In this document: piece by piece, positions 12,952 to 25,401 of the stretch | How positions within the stretch are numbered: the stretch's first letter is position 1 | How the letters are laid out: every line of letters starts with the position of its first letter | Source: Crotophaga sulcirostris | Lineage: Eukaryota; Chordata; Aves; Cuculiformes; Crotophagidae | Assembly (NCBI GenBank): GCA_013397455.1 | Contig: VYZB01000279.1 | Location: 906,046-970,045 of the forward strand | Reading direction: 5' to 3' | DNA length: 64,000 nucleotides | Notes under the pieces: generated by a model | Databases searched by the model: none | What the model was told of the DNA's origin: nothing | Seen by the model: only the letters and a program-made list of their open reading frames with translations | Program-made: the position numbers and the translations under genes

Positions 12952-12961
12952 TTAAAAATAG
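12952..12961 (+). promoter_or_regulatory. MEF2-type site (candidate)
   Basis: TTAAAAATAG matches the MEF2 consensus YTAWWWWTAR exactly. It sits inside CTATTTAAAAATAG (12948-12961), directly after a short G-rich stretch (gggctggggcgaaggggc, 12928-12945) unlike the AT-rich surroundings. Such sites are common by chance, so this is a weak call. Confidence 0.25.
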
Positions 12962-13617
12962 TGTAACTTCTGGCTAATCCAGTGGACAAGGTGAAAACAT
13001 CTAATGAAGGAAAAATACTGCTTAGTGATTCTCTGTAGAAAATGTTATGCTCCAGGTGCTGACAATCCTTACAGCCAGAGTCTGTAAGCAGCAGCAACCT
13101 ATGTGGTAACCTCAGTGTCACCTCCCTTTATCTGTGCCAGAGTGGCAGGATGCCCTGCTCAGAGCAGCACTGGGGAAGGTTTAGCTTCTGCCTTTCTCTG
13201 TGACTTTGAAAAGGTTATCTGTACCCTCAGCCAACACAGCTCTAAGGTGAAGATTTTTAATTGTACTCAGGGGCACTTAGATTTCATATGAATTGGGAGG
13301 GATTCGGATACCAAACTGCCTTAGCGCTTACAGAAAACCAGCTCTGAGATACATAAGTAGCCCTGTAAAAATTAAGCAGATTCCCCTCTGATTTAAAATC
13401 AGGTATCTGTCCAAGCAGTTATTTTATCTGAGTTCATTATTTTGTCTGAGAGTTCATTGTTACAGGAAGCTCTGCTACAGGCTGGCTCAAGCTACCATGG
13501 TGCTCCACAACCACCACATCCCCCTTCACCTCCATTTGTTCTTCCCATGCCTCATGCTCATCCACACTTGCCCTACCCTCTCTACCCAAGCTGGGTGTTT
13601 GTTAGCTCCTCCTCAAG

Positions 13618-13727
13618 TCACAGTATCACAGTATTACAAGGTTGGAAAGGACCTCTGAGATCATCGAGTCCAACCTATAACCCAACACTAACACCAACTC
13701 ATCATCTAAGCCATGGCACTGAGTGCC
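13618..13727 (-). mobile_element. CR1 3'-end fragment, GATACTGT-tailed group
   Basis: This is the reverse complement of a CR1 3' terminus. It starts with two ATCACAGT-type tail units (13618-13635). It continues with 'acaaggttggaaaggacc', 'gagatcatcgagtccaacct' and 'ataacccaacactaacacc', and stops at 'ccatggcactgagtgcc'. The same block is present at 34091 and 52041 on the minus strand and at the end of the plus-strand copy at 20605-21352. Only about 110 bases were retained, a severe 5' truncation typical of CR1 insertions. Confidence 0.9.
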
Positions 13728-16700
13728 AGTTCTGCTTAGTAAAACCAGCGGTGAAACATACAGCTGTTTTCATAGTGGGTCAGTGAGGTGAACTGGATCA
13801 GTGCTATGTGTGATGGATGCCAAGACAAGTAGAGAAATGTATGTGTAGGAGCTGGGGCAGGGAGATCTCCCTATTTGGCAAATGGTCATGAAACCAACTC
13901 AGTCACTTCACAGAACATTACCCCTGGACTGCAAACGCCTTTGAATGTTTTTGTTCTCATATTTGTTCATGTTGGGCATTATCCAAAGGGCCTCTTGATG
14001 TTTAAGCCACTCTCGGCTGGGATCTCCACCTGCACAGTGATACAAACAGAACTCATTCGCAGAGAGGAGGAGCTCTCCTTATGGCAGAACCAAGGAAGGG
14101 CCTGAAAAGGGTGTACGTGTTTTGAAACCTCATTAATCCAGAGCATTTTATGACACTGTAATTAGCACTAGAGGCTGAGAGGAGTGGCAAAATACATTTA
14201 TCTCAACAAAGGCGGATAAAACCTATAATTCTCACCTGAATTATGGTTTTCAAAACCCTCTCTAAGGAGACAGATGTTATGCCAGACCTCACTATTATAG
14301 ATTGCATTTTTCTCGAAAATAACAAATTGCTAATTAGTTATGGATACCTTTTGCAAAACAGACAATTTTATTGCAAGAGAAGTTTCGATCATAAATAATT
14401 TCTTTGCTCTGAAGTCAACCCTTCGTCCCTTTGAGCGCACTTACCTATGCACAACGTTCACAAATCACTCCCTCCTACAGCAAGGATAAAGTCAGTGGAA
14501 AGCTGACATTCATTGAGAATATATCAGTGTATCAGAACTAGGGAGCACCTGCAGAAACTGGTACAGAATCTGATTAAAACAGAAAGCAAAGAAGATCCCA
14601 AAAGGGTTCAGATAAATTCACAGAAAACATGCGAACGGTGTAGTCTGTGAGAACCATTTAAGAGAACGATCTTACCAATATGGAAGGATACCACCTTAAA
14701 TATGCCATACTTAATGAAGCATCCCTATCCTCTTCCCCCCAAACACACACATGCACAAATTCATGGCTACCAGCAGTTAATGACAGATTTGTTAATTAAC
14801 AGCATGAGGCAAAGCCAAGGTTGATGTTCTAATAAACAGGTCATTAACTTTGGTAATGACCAATTTGGGAAGATGATTGCTCTTACAAACTGTATTCCAC
14901 GGCTTATAAAAAGCAGCAGTGCAGCTCTGAAATACATCTGGCAGCCAAGACATTAACAGAGCAGTTGGTCTGAAACACTGGCCATTCCCTGGGAAGATAT
15001 CATCCCCATTTTTCACCAGACACACTGTGTAACCGGGAATCAGAATAGATGTATTTCAAACTGCAGCAATTAAAATCCATACAGATGGAAAAATGAAATA
15101 AGAATTAAAGAACTTCAAGACAACTGACCGTCTTTGTCAAGGTCATTCAGAAAAGCTACTTGGTCTTCATAAGCGGCATTCCCTGACACTGCTCTTCCAC
15201 CACTTAAATCAGATTTTTCACTGTATTTCTCTCTGAGGCCAAAGCATTCACCTATTCAAGAGACTGGACTAATCCAAGGAGAGAAGTCTCTATCAATGAT
15301 GTGTCACTGTCAGGGATTTGATCCCTCCCTGCAGAGAGAGGCAGGATGGCAATTTGTGTAAGAACTGGGATAAATAGTCAAGCTAAAACAGACACAAGGG
15401 AATGGCTTTGAAACAATAACCCAGTTTCCCATGACACAACAGAATGGAAGGCACCTGCAGTTTCATCGCAATGCAAAGAAAGCCCGAGAAGAGACCTACT
15501 CAGAATTACTATAGATCAGTGAACTACAAAAATCTTCTGGATTCGAAACAGAAGTGAACTGAGATCATGTTGCAAAACACTCCTCTGCAGGACCTGTGCC
15601 ATTTTCTGGTTTTACTGGAATAAGAAACAGAAGCAAAAGAGGGGTAATACTAATGTGTGTCGTGAGCCAGAGGATTCATTAGTAGCACTTTGGGCCCTTT
15701 TAGGGGATAATTAAACATCTTAAAGAACAGTCATTTAACATCACAGGCCTCTGTAGTTACTAGAGAGTTAGTAACCAGATTCCAGAGGGAAGAAATCATT
15801 CTTTTTATGGTTTTACCAAATGATTTGGAAAAAACAAGTTCAAAGTTTCGTATGTTGGAAATACAGGTGAATCAGGTGAATGGGAATGGTAGTCTGGATT
15901 GGACCCTTGCAAACAGGAGCTGGATGGAAAGGAATGGTGTTACACAAACAGAGTTCATGGAGGATACTTACCAACAGTAAAACAAAAGTAACTGAAAATG
16001 TTTTAGGAATTAGTCCTGACAGTGGCTGAAATCAGACTGTGGACCTAGGTCTGAATATGTGGCACAGAGATAAGAGGTTTATACACACACAGCTCTAAAG
16101 ATCTGCAATTAGTAGAGCTGTCTACAGTAATGCTATTAAAATGCAACATTTAACAGGCTAAAGGAAAGAATACTTTTCCAAAAGTAATAAAACTAAGGAA
16201 AAGGGAAATCTGCCTGTGATACACAGAAAGGGCGTTTGCATATAGCATCTGCCTTAGACTAAAGTGAAACTACTGTGCTTAATCGAGGGAAATGCAGATG
16301 ATGTATTTTTCTTTTGCCATCTTCACCTCTTGCATTTCAGCATGGCTATATGGTGCCTTTAAGGTGAAAGCTATTTTGAAAGAGGTTTACTCAGGCAAAA
16401 TTAAGCAAGACTGGAACAACTTCACCATCACGTAGAGATCACTCATTCTCTACCCTGGAAGCTATGCCAGAAATCCTCTGGCAGTTGCATCATTGCACAG
16501 TTATTCAAGTTCACAAGGGCTGTTTCCTGCTAAATACACCTCTGGGCTCTTCCTTCCTGAAAAGAAATGGAAAAAAGCATGGGTAACCGCTGATTTGGCC
16601 TCCTCACAATGAGTTCAGTGTCATGAAAAGTTATATTCTGCTGTAGGTAGCTCTATGGATTTGGGCCAAAGGATCAAAAGTATCCAGGCAGCTTATTAGG

Positions 16701-19700
16701 ATTGCTTTTATACCTGAAAAATCAGACTCAATGATGGGAAAACATTTTAATTAAAAAACTGTAAAATATTGACTTCTCACTTTCAGGGAAATCCAACTGA
16801 TTTTGTGCCAAAACTGTCCTCCTAATATTTTCTTTCTTAAAGTACTTAAAATGGACTGAATAGACTAACATGATCAATTTGGTCTCACAGCTCTCTAGAA
16901 ATCCAGAGATTACTTTTGAACACCTTCCTTATGCTGATGAAAATGCTTTCTCTTTCAGCAAATGCAACATCACTGTAGCAAAAAATCTTGGTAGATCAAC
17001 ATGCATAAGAATTACAACAGGATTGTTCTTGTAGACAGACACCTTCTTTAATTTGTGACACAAAAAAACATGGGAACCAACATAGATGAAGACTAAATGG
17101 ACAGAGACTCACTATATCCAACCCTCAATACAACACTGGAAACTCATTTTACGTGCAGACGGGAATTTACCAACAGAAGACAAACGATCCCATAAGGCAG
17201 AAGAGATTGTTACTGAAAATAAAAGTTAGAGATGACAAAGCACCTGCTATTTCTTGATGTAGCAATCAGAGCTGACACATTCCAGTTGTCCATCCTAAAA
17301 AATGGGCTTTATCAACAAAGAAGGTCTCAATTCATTATTCCTTCATTGATGTTATGTCAAATATGCAGGTCACATCATCAGCCTGCTATCTAAGAGTGAG
17401 AAAAAGCTATAGAACACAGTAAAGGACAAAGAATGAATAAAATTTACAGGGGTGATGGAATTATTTTTAAATGTCATAGCCAAACAGAAATAAAATTCTG
17501 CAAGAAGAGAAGCAAAGTGTGCAAACACTCCTTCATTTTACTGTTAATGGAGATAGTAACTTCAACCTCTTCTGAGTGGATGGGGGGTGGGGTTTCAAGT
17601 ATAGACCTTTCCCTTCTTACAGCCTTTGATTTTGCTCCATAGGAATCTTTTCTTGCCATTGAGTGAGGGAATAACTAATTGCAGAAATTTAGCATTATCA
17701 AGACGAGACCAGGGCCAGAATTTTCTTACCGTGTAAATGAAAATGCTGAATGAAATTAGATGCAAAATCTGGTATCTTGTATACCCCACAAAGCTCTTAG
17801 CAGTGACTTATCTCTGTTCACATGGAAATGTAAGTTGATTTCACTGGGAAGAAATTTAAGACAACAGCATGCACCACCTCTCATGACTCACACAATATTT
17901 GTTGTCTTTCTTAAAACACCAGCTCCTGGGCTCACATGATCACATAAGAATCTCAAATGCAATCAGCCTTCTGGGTTGTGCAGAGAAGCTTGAAAATCAG
18001 CATACACAAAGGGAATAAAAGTCAGCAGAAAAAGAAATCCACCTGATTTAGGGGGTGTGCTTTTTAAACCTAAGATATACTTTCTTCTTGCAACCACTAC
18101 TCATCTAAGTTACACTAAATAGTGGGGGGCAGTTTGCCTACCCAGGGAAGGGAGACAGGTGAATGGAGTGCAGTTTGCATTGCTACCTAGCATCTAGAAA
18201 TTGTCACTTTGCTTTATACAGAAAAGGACTCCTTCTGCAATACAAAGAAACCTACAGCCCAATGAACCTCTTAATCCAAAAAAAAAAAAAGGTTCAGGGG
18301 AAAAGGGGTAGGATATACTGGTGTATTAGGAGGGAAACAAAGTATCCTTTAATTTCCACCCAGATTTGAAAAAGATACATTTGTCTCAGAAATCTAGTTG
18401 AGGTTCCCCATCAGTAACTGATATTCACTCAAAGCCATTCTTAGCAAAGATAACAGAGGAGCCAACACCGTTAAACACAAGTAGTGAGTGCAGAGGACAA
18501 GCAAAAACATGCCACAAGGATGCATCTACGCTACCGAAACACAGTGCTAGGCCGGTGATTTGCAGCTCTGACAGATGCACAATATAGCATTTGGCTCTGA
18601 GATTATATCTGTGGTCATTGGAAGAAACAATTTGATGGCATCTGGGAGAATTGGGATTTTTAAAAAGGGAATTAATCTTCAAAGGATTCAATGACCTTTG
18701 CTAACTTCCAAAAAAAGAAAAGAACTCATATGGATTTTTATATTCAATGTGCATTAGTTGCTCGTTCTCTCTGAGGTGATTTGCTTTTTTTTAAGTTTTA
18801 TTTGCATAAAGCACAGTCTGCATGAAAAGGCAAGCCAGCAGGCTTTGTATGTGCTTATAGAGGATTTTGCTGTAATATTTCTGTAGGTTTAATGTTTTTT
18901 TCCAATATTTACAGTCCCTCATCATTTCCATTCCAGAGAAACAATTTATTTCCAAACATAGCTGTACACGGCCCCCCTGGACCTGACCTGTTCCCTAGCT
19001 TTCCACTGCTGTTAAAGCCAAATCACATTTATATTTAACAGCTTAATTTTACAAATTGGTTTTGTTGGTGACCCTGTTGCCCTGTGAAGACAGCACGGGA
19101 GGGGAGATGAGACCTGAACCGTGTGCCCAGCTGCAATGCTGACCTGCTGGCTGACACAACAGTGCATCCCTGTGCCTCTTTCTCCTTTAAGCTTTTGCTG
19201 ATTTAAGATGGTAAATCCCTCAGAGCAGGAAACACCTTTTGCTGAAGGGCACACAATGGAACCAGATTGTACTCAACAGTGCAACAAGGTGGCCAGTGGT
19301 GGAGGAAGCTTAAGGTAGAGGTAAACCAACAAGTCCAGAGGAGAAAGGCACAAGCCACCTGCAAAGTATGGGATATAATAAGTATCTTGTTTCTTACATA
19401 GTATGCATGACTCTTTCAGAGTGACAACACTTTTCATATGAGGAACCTTAGTTCATTTTCTACTTCTTGACTGTCTGTAAAATATACAGCTTATTTTTCC
19501 TTATTACCCTGAGAAGTGTCACTGACTGCTGTCTCTTTCCAATCCTGCAATTTGCCTTTCTCCTGTCCCAGCCTAGGTCCAGATATTTTAAGGATATCTT
19601 GAACCTGTGAATCATTTTCTTATTTAAGCCAGAGAAGAATAAATAATTGCTAGAAAAATAAATAAATCCAAATTGTGAAAGGGGGCATTTAAAAAAAAAT

Positions 19701-20604
19701 ATCCTGTGAATAACAGGCTGGAGTCTTCTGCTCTCATTATAGTACAGAAATTTCACTTCTTTCTTGAAGAGATTCAGGGACACAAATAGTAATTAATTTT
19801 AAGATGGAATTCAAGCAGTAAAGTGCAAAACAGTAGGGAAAATTCCCTTTGGTGAAGAAGCAATGACAGTGCAACAGTACCTGTGGTCCTGTGAATAGGT
19901 ACAGAGAGAAGGACCCATAGATGAACCAGTCAGTGGTACCTACAGCCACACCCATAAAAGCATGCCTACACTTGGAAGTGATATAACCCAACACACCTAT
20001 TCAGAGGAGTGCTAATGAGGTCTCAGTTTCCAGGTTATGCTTGGATGTCAGTCTTGCGCTGACAAGAGCACCACCACGAAAAGGAAATATTTTAATTTCA
20101 TGTGTGCCAGGATCCCGTCAGTTTTCAGACATCTCTATTTCTGCTCTCACAAATCCTCTTAAAATTTGTCCCCTGGGAACACTGCTCAACTGCAAAGTGC
20201 CAGCCAGGAACCGGAAAGAAAAAGCTAACTGAAAAACATGCAGACCTTCAAAGGCAGAGGAGAATTATACTGCTGGAAAGGAGATTGTGGCACTGAAAAA
20301 AAAAAAAACAACCAGAAAGCCCTGTGGCTTATATGCACAGAAGAGGTCATGAGTTTCAGTCTGCCAATCTTGGCTCACCCTGATCAGCAGCTAATTGCAG
20401 AAGTGCTGACAATCTCGGTGGCACTACGCAGTGAGCACTCAAACATCAATAGGTAGCCTCAGTCTCTCAAGCCAGCTGAGCCATTGCATGATATGTAATT
20501 ACTGCTGGCCTCATTCTTCTTTGCAAGTGTGGTTTTGGTGCTGCTAGGACCCCTTTGGGGTGGAGAGAGAAGCAAAGATCAGAGGCAAATTATAAGAACC
20601 TTGC
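13728..20604. other. AT-rich single-copy non-coding DNA
   Basis: No gene, RNA or repeat family was recognised. Notable local features are an AT-rich block with several ATTA cores at 14280-14420, an A-run at 18278-18290 and an A-run at about 20298-20309. A short G-rich patch (ggatggggggtgggg) lies near 17578. Open frames such as 19460-19783 minus and 18425-18691 minus have no recognisable features. Confidence 0.55.
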
Positions 20605-21170
20605 CTGTATATAAGGAGCCAGACCACAATGACCCCATGCAAAGCTATAGACTGGGGACAGAGTGGCTGGAGAGTAGTCAGGCAGAAAGGGACTTGGGAA
20701 TACTGGTAGATAGGAAACTCAACATGAGCCAACAGTGTGCCCAGGTGGCCAAGAAGGCCAATGGTATCCTGGCCTGCATCAGAAATAGTGTGGCCAGCAG
20801 GACCAGAGAAGTTATCATCCCCCTCTACTCGGCACTGGTCAGGCCTCACCTTGAGTGCTGCGTGCAGTTTGAGAAAGATTTCAAGATACTGGAGTGTGCC
20901 CAGAGGAGACCAACAAAGATGTTGAAGAGGCTGGAGCACAAACCCAGTGAAGAGCAACTGAGAGGTCTGGGGTTGTTTAACCTGCACAAGAGGAGGCTCA
21001 GGGGAGACTTCATTGCTCTCTACAACTACCTAAAAGGAGGTTGTGTAGTCAGGCAGGGATTGGTCTCTTCTCTCAGGCGACCAGTGACAGAACAAGAGGA
21101 CATGGTCTCAGGCTTTGCCAGGGGAGGTTTAGGCTTGGTATTAGGAAAAAATTCCTCACTGAAAGGGTGA
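20529..21170 (+). pseudogene. CR1 ORF2 reverse transcriptase C-terminal relic
   Basis: A 213-codon open frame, of which roughly residues 30-177 are CR1 ORF2. Visible fingerprints are '[18 protein letters not shown]', '[20 protein letters not shown]', '[19 protein letters not shown]' and '[19 protein letters not shown]', then '[18 protein letters not shown]'. Between CCVQF and EKDFK, about six residues usually present in CR1 (a W..Q..K segment) are missing without loss of frame. The first 30 or so residues are flanking sequence read by chance. After about 21048 the family match moves to another frame, so the true C-terminus is disconnected. The YADD-type catalytic motif is not included. Confidence 0.88.
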
Positions 21171-21352
21171 TTGGCCATTGGAATGCGCTACCCAGAGAGG
21201 TGGTGGAGTCGCCAACCCTGGGGGTGTTTAAGAGGAGATTGGCTGAGGCCCTCAGTGCCATGGTTTAGATGATGGGTTGGTGTTGGTGTTGGGTTATAGG
21301 TTGGACTCGATGATCTCAGAGGTCCTTTCCAACCTTGTGATACTGTGATACC
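20605..21352 (+). mobile_element. CR1 LINE fragment with 3' end, GATACTGT-tailed group
   Basis: This copy spans the post-catalytic reverse transcriptase region, the ORF2 C-terminus and a short 3' UTR. DNA landmarks include 'gaccccatgcaaagctatag' near 20629 and 'ggactcgatgatctcagagg' at 21303-21322. The tail is two TGTGATAC units ending about 21351. Its last 110 bases are the reverse complement of the copies at 13618, 34091 and 52041, so these form one group. Apart from a small in-frame deletion and one frameshift it is fairly well preserved, which suggests a younger insertion than the 1066 copy. The 5' edge is approximate. Confidence 0.93.
21041..21268 (+). pseudogene. CR1 ORF2 extreme C-terminus, frameshifted
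   Basis: This frame carries the CR1 ORF2 end: '[15 protein letters not shown]', '[20 protein letters not shown]', '[20 protein letters not shown]', then a stop after 'ALSAMV'. It follows the upstream relic (20529-21170) but in a different frame, so at least one indel lies at about 21045-21070. The stop codon is where intact CR1 copies of this type end, just before the short 3' UTR. Confidence 0.87.
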
Positions 21353-24300
21353 ACATGACTTTCCAATATTATGTGCTGGACAAGACAGCTGTAAGCCCAA
21401 AACATCTGGGAAACGCAAGGCATAGGAAAGGAGAGATAGGGGCAACAGGGAGAGAGACATGTGGGGAGGCTGGAGTGTTTGATGGAAGCCAGGATGGACA
21501 GAAACGGCAGATGAGCCAGTGGGATGGTCACAGTATGACAAGAAGCAAGGGCTTGAATATGACATATGACACATGACAGGGCTGTCTGAAGGAGGTGTCT
21601 GTGAGCTGGGACTGACTGAATTTGTCTCATTGGAGGGTACTGGGAAAAAACCAGCAGGGCTCACTTTGTTTTGAACAAAATAACCTGCACAATATTAGAA
21701 AGACTGTTAAAGTTACAGATGTATCAGAAAGTTTTAACATCAGGAAGTGTAACAAAGAGTGATTCTTTTTGCTGAGTTTTCTGGGAGCAGGTGTCACCCA
21801 CCTCTATGAGAAACAGAAACAAAAACGAAAGGGAATTAAAACAAAAACCATCCATTTTGTTTAAAATGAAAACAGACATTTTAACACAATCTCTTTTCTC
21901 AAAGGTATTCAGAAGTTTTTTCTTCATCCCAGAGATGTTCCAAAGCTGAACTCTTTGTCCTTCAGACTGCTCCATCTTCAGCTCTAATGGCGTTTTTAAT
22001 GTATTCTCTACATAATTAATATTTACATTTCAGCAGCAGCTACCAACTCCAACAGACACTGAAGGCCCTATAGTGTTAGAGGGAGCTGTTCCTCTCTAGT
22101 CAGACAAGAAAGACAAAGATTGAGGAGAGGGAAACACAAACAGGTTATAGAAATGATTTACACAAGGTGATTCATCAGCTCAGAGACAAGCCCGGGAATA
22201 AAGCTGAGGTCTCCGGCTCTGATGAGGAGCTTTCAGGACTCCAAAACCAGCTGGCCAAGATCAAAGATTTCCCCAAGGTCAAAGCTTTCTCCAAGTGTAG
22301 AATCCTTAGCCTTTTCCGAGCCCAGTCTTAAATTATTCATTCATAATGGGAAGGTGAGTGCAGCTCAGATTTCAGCCACTACAAAGTTTTAGGCAGGTCC
22401 CTAAACTTAACCTTGTCCTTGTCCTCATGCATAGGAATTACAAAATAGATGATTATAGGAATGCTGGGAACTCAAAAGCCACTGTTGACTGTCATGTGGA
22501 GCTGTTTCTGTTTGTTGTGGAAACACATGAGACAGATGGACAGACACGGGCAGAATTGCAATTAACTTCAGACATGCAATTAATTCAAACATCAGCCACA
22601 GTCGGGCTAAGGTAAGTTTCTTTCATATCTGAGGAAGGAAAAACTGCTGCTTTTAGGTCTGAACTGTTAAGGCATATAAATTAAGGCAAAATCATCTGGG
22701 AATAAACAACAGGAGAGGTTAGAAAAGTATTTTGTACACTGATATGTGGATATGGACATGGATATGTGACTTCATCCCAATAACATTTTTTATGATGGAT
22801 ATCTTTATATGGATAACACACAGCTGTCCACAGGGCATCCTTACACCTCTGATGGTCTCTTTCTTTGACAAGATCTTGTAAAAAGGTGCTGAACTTTCCA
22901 TCTCTGTTCATATCAACTGCCACTGTGATAAAGCCGCTGAAGCCCTGTAGGGCAGAGGGGCAGATGTGGGGAGTCCACTTGTGCACTTTTTGTCAGGCAG
23001 GAGATGGTTGGGGGCCAAGCCCAGGGGACTGATAGATTGAGGAGAGGCTGTATGCTTAATGGAACCATTGAACCAAACATGAGTTCTGTCAAGATAAGTT
23101 ATTGCTTAGTTCGATGGCAACAAAAATATTTAAGACATCATGAATCAATACCTTACTAATTTTTAAATTAATTAGTCTGTCATCATCTTTCAAAGTACTT
23201 TCTGGAGTTGATATGTTATGAAAGTTATCTAGCTGCCTTGCTTGAAGCTTGTAGGCAATTATCTCAATTTTTAATTTCACAAATGAGAAAGGAACTCTTC
23301 CTATGAATAAATGTACTTTCATAGTTTCCAAGAGAAGTTTGTTTTCCACAGGGTTTTTTTAAATTTCACAGCATGATGACCTATAAGAAGGGGTGGCAAA
23401 TAAACTAACAGGGCCTGATCCCTGTAGATAAAGAAGGAAGAGCCACCGTGCCTTTGTGAATAACACAGAGGGTAAACATTCCCAGGGAATACAGGTTACA
23501 GGCAGGGTCAGAGGGAAGGTTGGACTGTGGGCCAGAAGACCTTCTTCACTGCACCGTCCCACCAGAACATTGAAAGGGAAATGAAGACCAGTGTTCAACA
23601 TTGTGATGTCCTTGTCAAGGTCAGATTACTATGAGAGTTTTGATTAATGCATAAAACACCATCAAATTAGCTGAGTCAGTACCCAACTCTGATGTTCATT
23701 AAAGAAGCTGCCATGCTCATTAGATAGAAGCAAAGCCACCTAAAATGTCAAAGCTGATTTTGAAAGCCCCGCTAAGACTCAGGGTGGCAAAGCAGGGAGA
23801 ACTTGGCATGGCGAAGAGAGAAAGAGAGAGATACCTCAGCCCTCCAGCATTTCTGTTGGACTCTGTCACCATGAATTTGTGTGCTGCACTCATGAGTGGC
23901 ATTTATCGCACTGCAGCCCTTTAAAAGGGGTTGTATTCTCACCAGATTGAGACCTCAGCATCACTGATTTGCTCAAGGATGCTCAGGCTATGAATGAGCC
24001 CAGGGTTAATCCCAGCTAACAAAACACAATTTGTGAAAATATAATTTGAAATGCTTGTGAAAGTAAGAGAGACTCATACTCCTGTTGTCCTTAACTTTAA
24101 AAGTGAAAGAAGCAAGGTATCAGCAAAGCTCCTTTGGTTTTAGCTCGACTAAGCATTGCATTTAAGTATATCTGTAATTACGGATGGAGCAGGTGAAGAA
24201 ATGACTCAAAACTTCTTTAAGCACTAAATTCACACAGACAGGTAGGAAATCATATTTCTCAGGATTTTGATTAAGCTTTGAACTGCAGACGCCAGACTAG

Positions 24301-24689
24301 GAATAATAAACTGCAAGGAACAAATGGATACAGTAAGGTTTTTACTGGAACAAAGGCAAAAAAATTGCTGAATTAATGCTGACCTTTGTAAAATAATAAA
24401 GCTACAAAACTATAGAGCAAAGATGATAGCAATAATGTTTAACTACTACTGATATATTAACTACCACTCTTCCCTGATGTATTTCACAAGTAAGATACAC
24501 AAAGATAATATGGACCAAGAATTGCCAACCAGGGTCTCCACATGGAGTTGTTTTACCTGTGTCTGAAAGTGCTGGATAACATTAGATTTTTAGCAAGCAT
24601 CTGCTGTATTCTGAGCCAGATGTAACCGCATTCGAATATCTTGGTCAAAAGGGGCCAGGGACTCCAATCTTTTTTATATGTCTCCTGGA
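21353..24689. other. AT-rich single-copy non-coding DNA
   Basis: No gene was recognised. The minus-strand frame 21188-21664 is partly the antisense of the CR1 3' end and continues into flanking DNA; it is not a gene. A GAGAGAAAGAGAGAGA run lies at 23815-23830. The block 22681-22986 (minus, 101 codons) has no recognisable domain. Confidence 0.55.
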
Positions 24690-24908
24690 GTCCAGATGTC
24701 AGGAAAGAAAATGTATGTGTATCCTAGGAGGAAAAGGAATAACCCAGGCACTGGAAAGAGGTCTGCCACCTCAGTGGAAGAGGGGGATAACACTCCAGGT
24801 GTCAGCTGGAATTCTAAGGTTATTGGTAGAAGACACTTAGGACTTAAGACTATTCTGCTCAGGAAAAGGGATGGAAACGATAGACCAACTGAAGTGTATT
24901 TACACTAA
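24678..24908 (+). pseudogene. CR1 ORF2 leader region, frameshifted from endonuclease
   Basis: A 76-codon frame with the CR1-like leader 'YPRRKRNNPGTGKRSATSVE', then 'GDNTPGVSWNSKVIGRRHLG' and 'RKRDGNDRPTEV'. In related avian copies, as I recall them, this runs straight into 'QLKC(I/L)YTNA' in one frame. Here that continuation is found in the overlapping frame starting at 24871. A single-base indel near 24885 is the simplest explanation. Confidence 0.65.
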
Positions 24909-25320
24909 TGCAAGCAGCATGGGCAACAAACAGGGGGAGCTTGAAGCCATTGCAAGGAAAGAGAACTACGATGTAATTGCCATCACGGAAATGTGGTGGG
25001 ATGATTCACATAACTGGAGTGCTGCCATGGGTGGCTATAAACTCTTCAGGTGGGTTAGGTTTGGAAGGAGAGGTGGTGGGGTTGCCCTCTATGTTAGAGG
25101 ATGTTTTGATTGCATGGAGCTTAATAATGGTAATGATAGGGTCGAGTGCCTATGGGTAAAAATCAGTGCAACACCCAATAAGGCAGATAAAGTGGTGGGA
25201 GTCTGCTATCAGCCACCCAGCCAGGGCAAAGAAACTGATGAGCTCTTCTACAAGCAACTGGGAGAGGTCTCGCGATCACTGGCCCTCGTTCTTGTGGGGG
25301 ATTTCAACCTGGCTGACTGT
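24690..25320 (+). mobile_element. CR1 endonuclease-domain fragment lacking its 3' end
   Basis: This segment corresponds to the start of CR1 ORF2. It covers a leader region, 'RKRNNPGTGKR' to 'GRRHLGLKT', and then the apurinic-like endonuclease domain. It ends abruptly at about 25320, just after 'LVGDFNLADC'. No reverse transcriptase, C-terminus or 8-base tail follows. CR1 insertion starts from the 3' end, so fragments normally keep the 3' end. This one must have lost it by a later deletion or rearrangement. The left edge could lie somewhat upstream. Confidence 0.88.
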
Positions 25321-25401
25321 GTTTGCTTCTCTTCTTTCAGCTTCCTGTCAATTCCCAGTTGCAAAAACTTCTCAGCAGCTCCATTTATGAGTTTAGTTTG
25401 A
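24871..25401 (+). pseudogene. CR1 ORF2 endonuclease domain relic
   Basis: A 176-codon open frame, about 150 residues of which are the endonuclease domain of CR1 ORF2. In order: 'IYTNASSMGNKQGELEAI' near residues 10-27 (conserved Asn in YTNA), 'DVIAITEMWWDDSHNW' (conserved Glu in ITE), 'GRRGGGVALYVRG', 'RVECLWVKI', 'VGVCYQPPSQ', and finally 'LALVLVGDFNLAD' (Asp and Asn of the GDFN motif). The expected catalytic-type residues up to GDFN are present. The domain's C-terminal motifs (SDH-type) are absent because the element breaks at about 25320. The last 27 or so residues are unrelated flank. The upstream frame 24678-24908 ('DRPTEVYLH') overlaps this one, so a frameshift lies near 24885. Confidence 0.88.

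Larger units (their letters stand above)
6915..13617. other. AT-rich single-copy non-coding DNA
   Basis: No gene was recognised. Positions 7195-7260 carry an AATAAA followed by a pyrimidine-rich CTCTCTCT run, possibly more of the decayed LTR, but I cannot show it. The 145-codon minus-strand frame at 7293-7730 is the longest outside the repeats. It has no recognisable domain and I regard it as chance. Short A- and T-runs occur at 8623-8637 and about 12560-12590. Clusters of TAATTA-type sites occur at 8812-8841 and 10205-10230, and an MEF2-type site lies at 12952-12961. Confidence 0.55.

Noticed and set aside
21188..21664. 158-codon minus-strand open frame
   Set aside because: About a third is the antisense of the CR1 3' end and the rest is flank. 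It is a shadow, not a gene.
23225..23245. miR-9-like word 'ttatctagctg'
   Set aside because: The 5' part of the mature miRNA is missing and no hairpin partner was found nearby.
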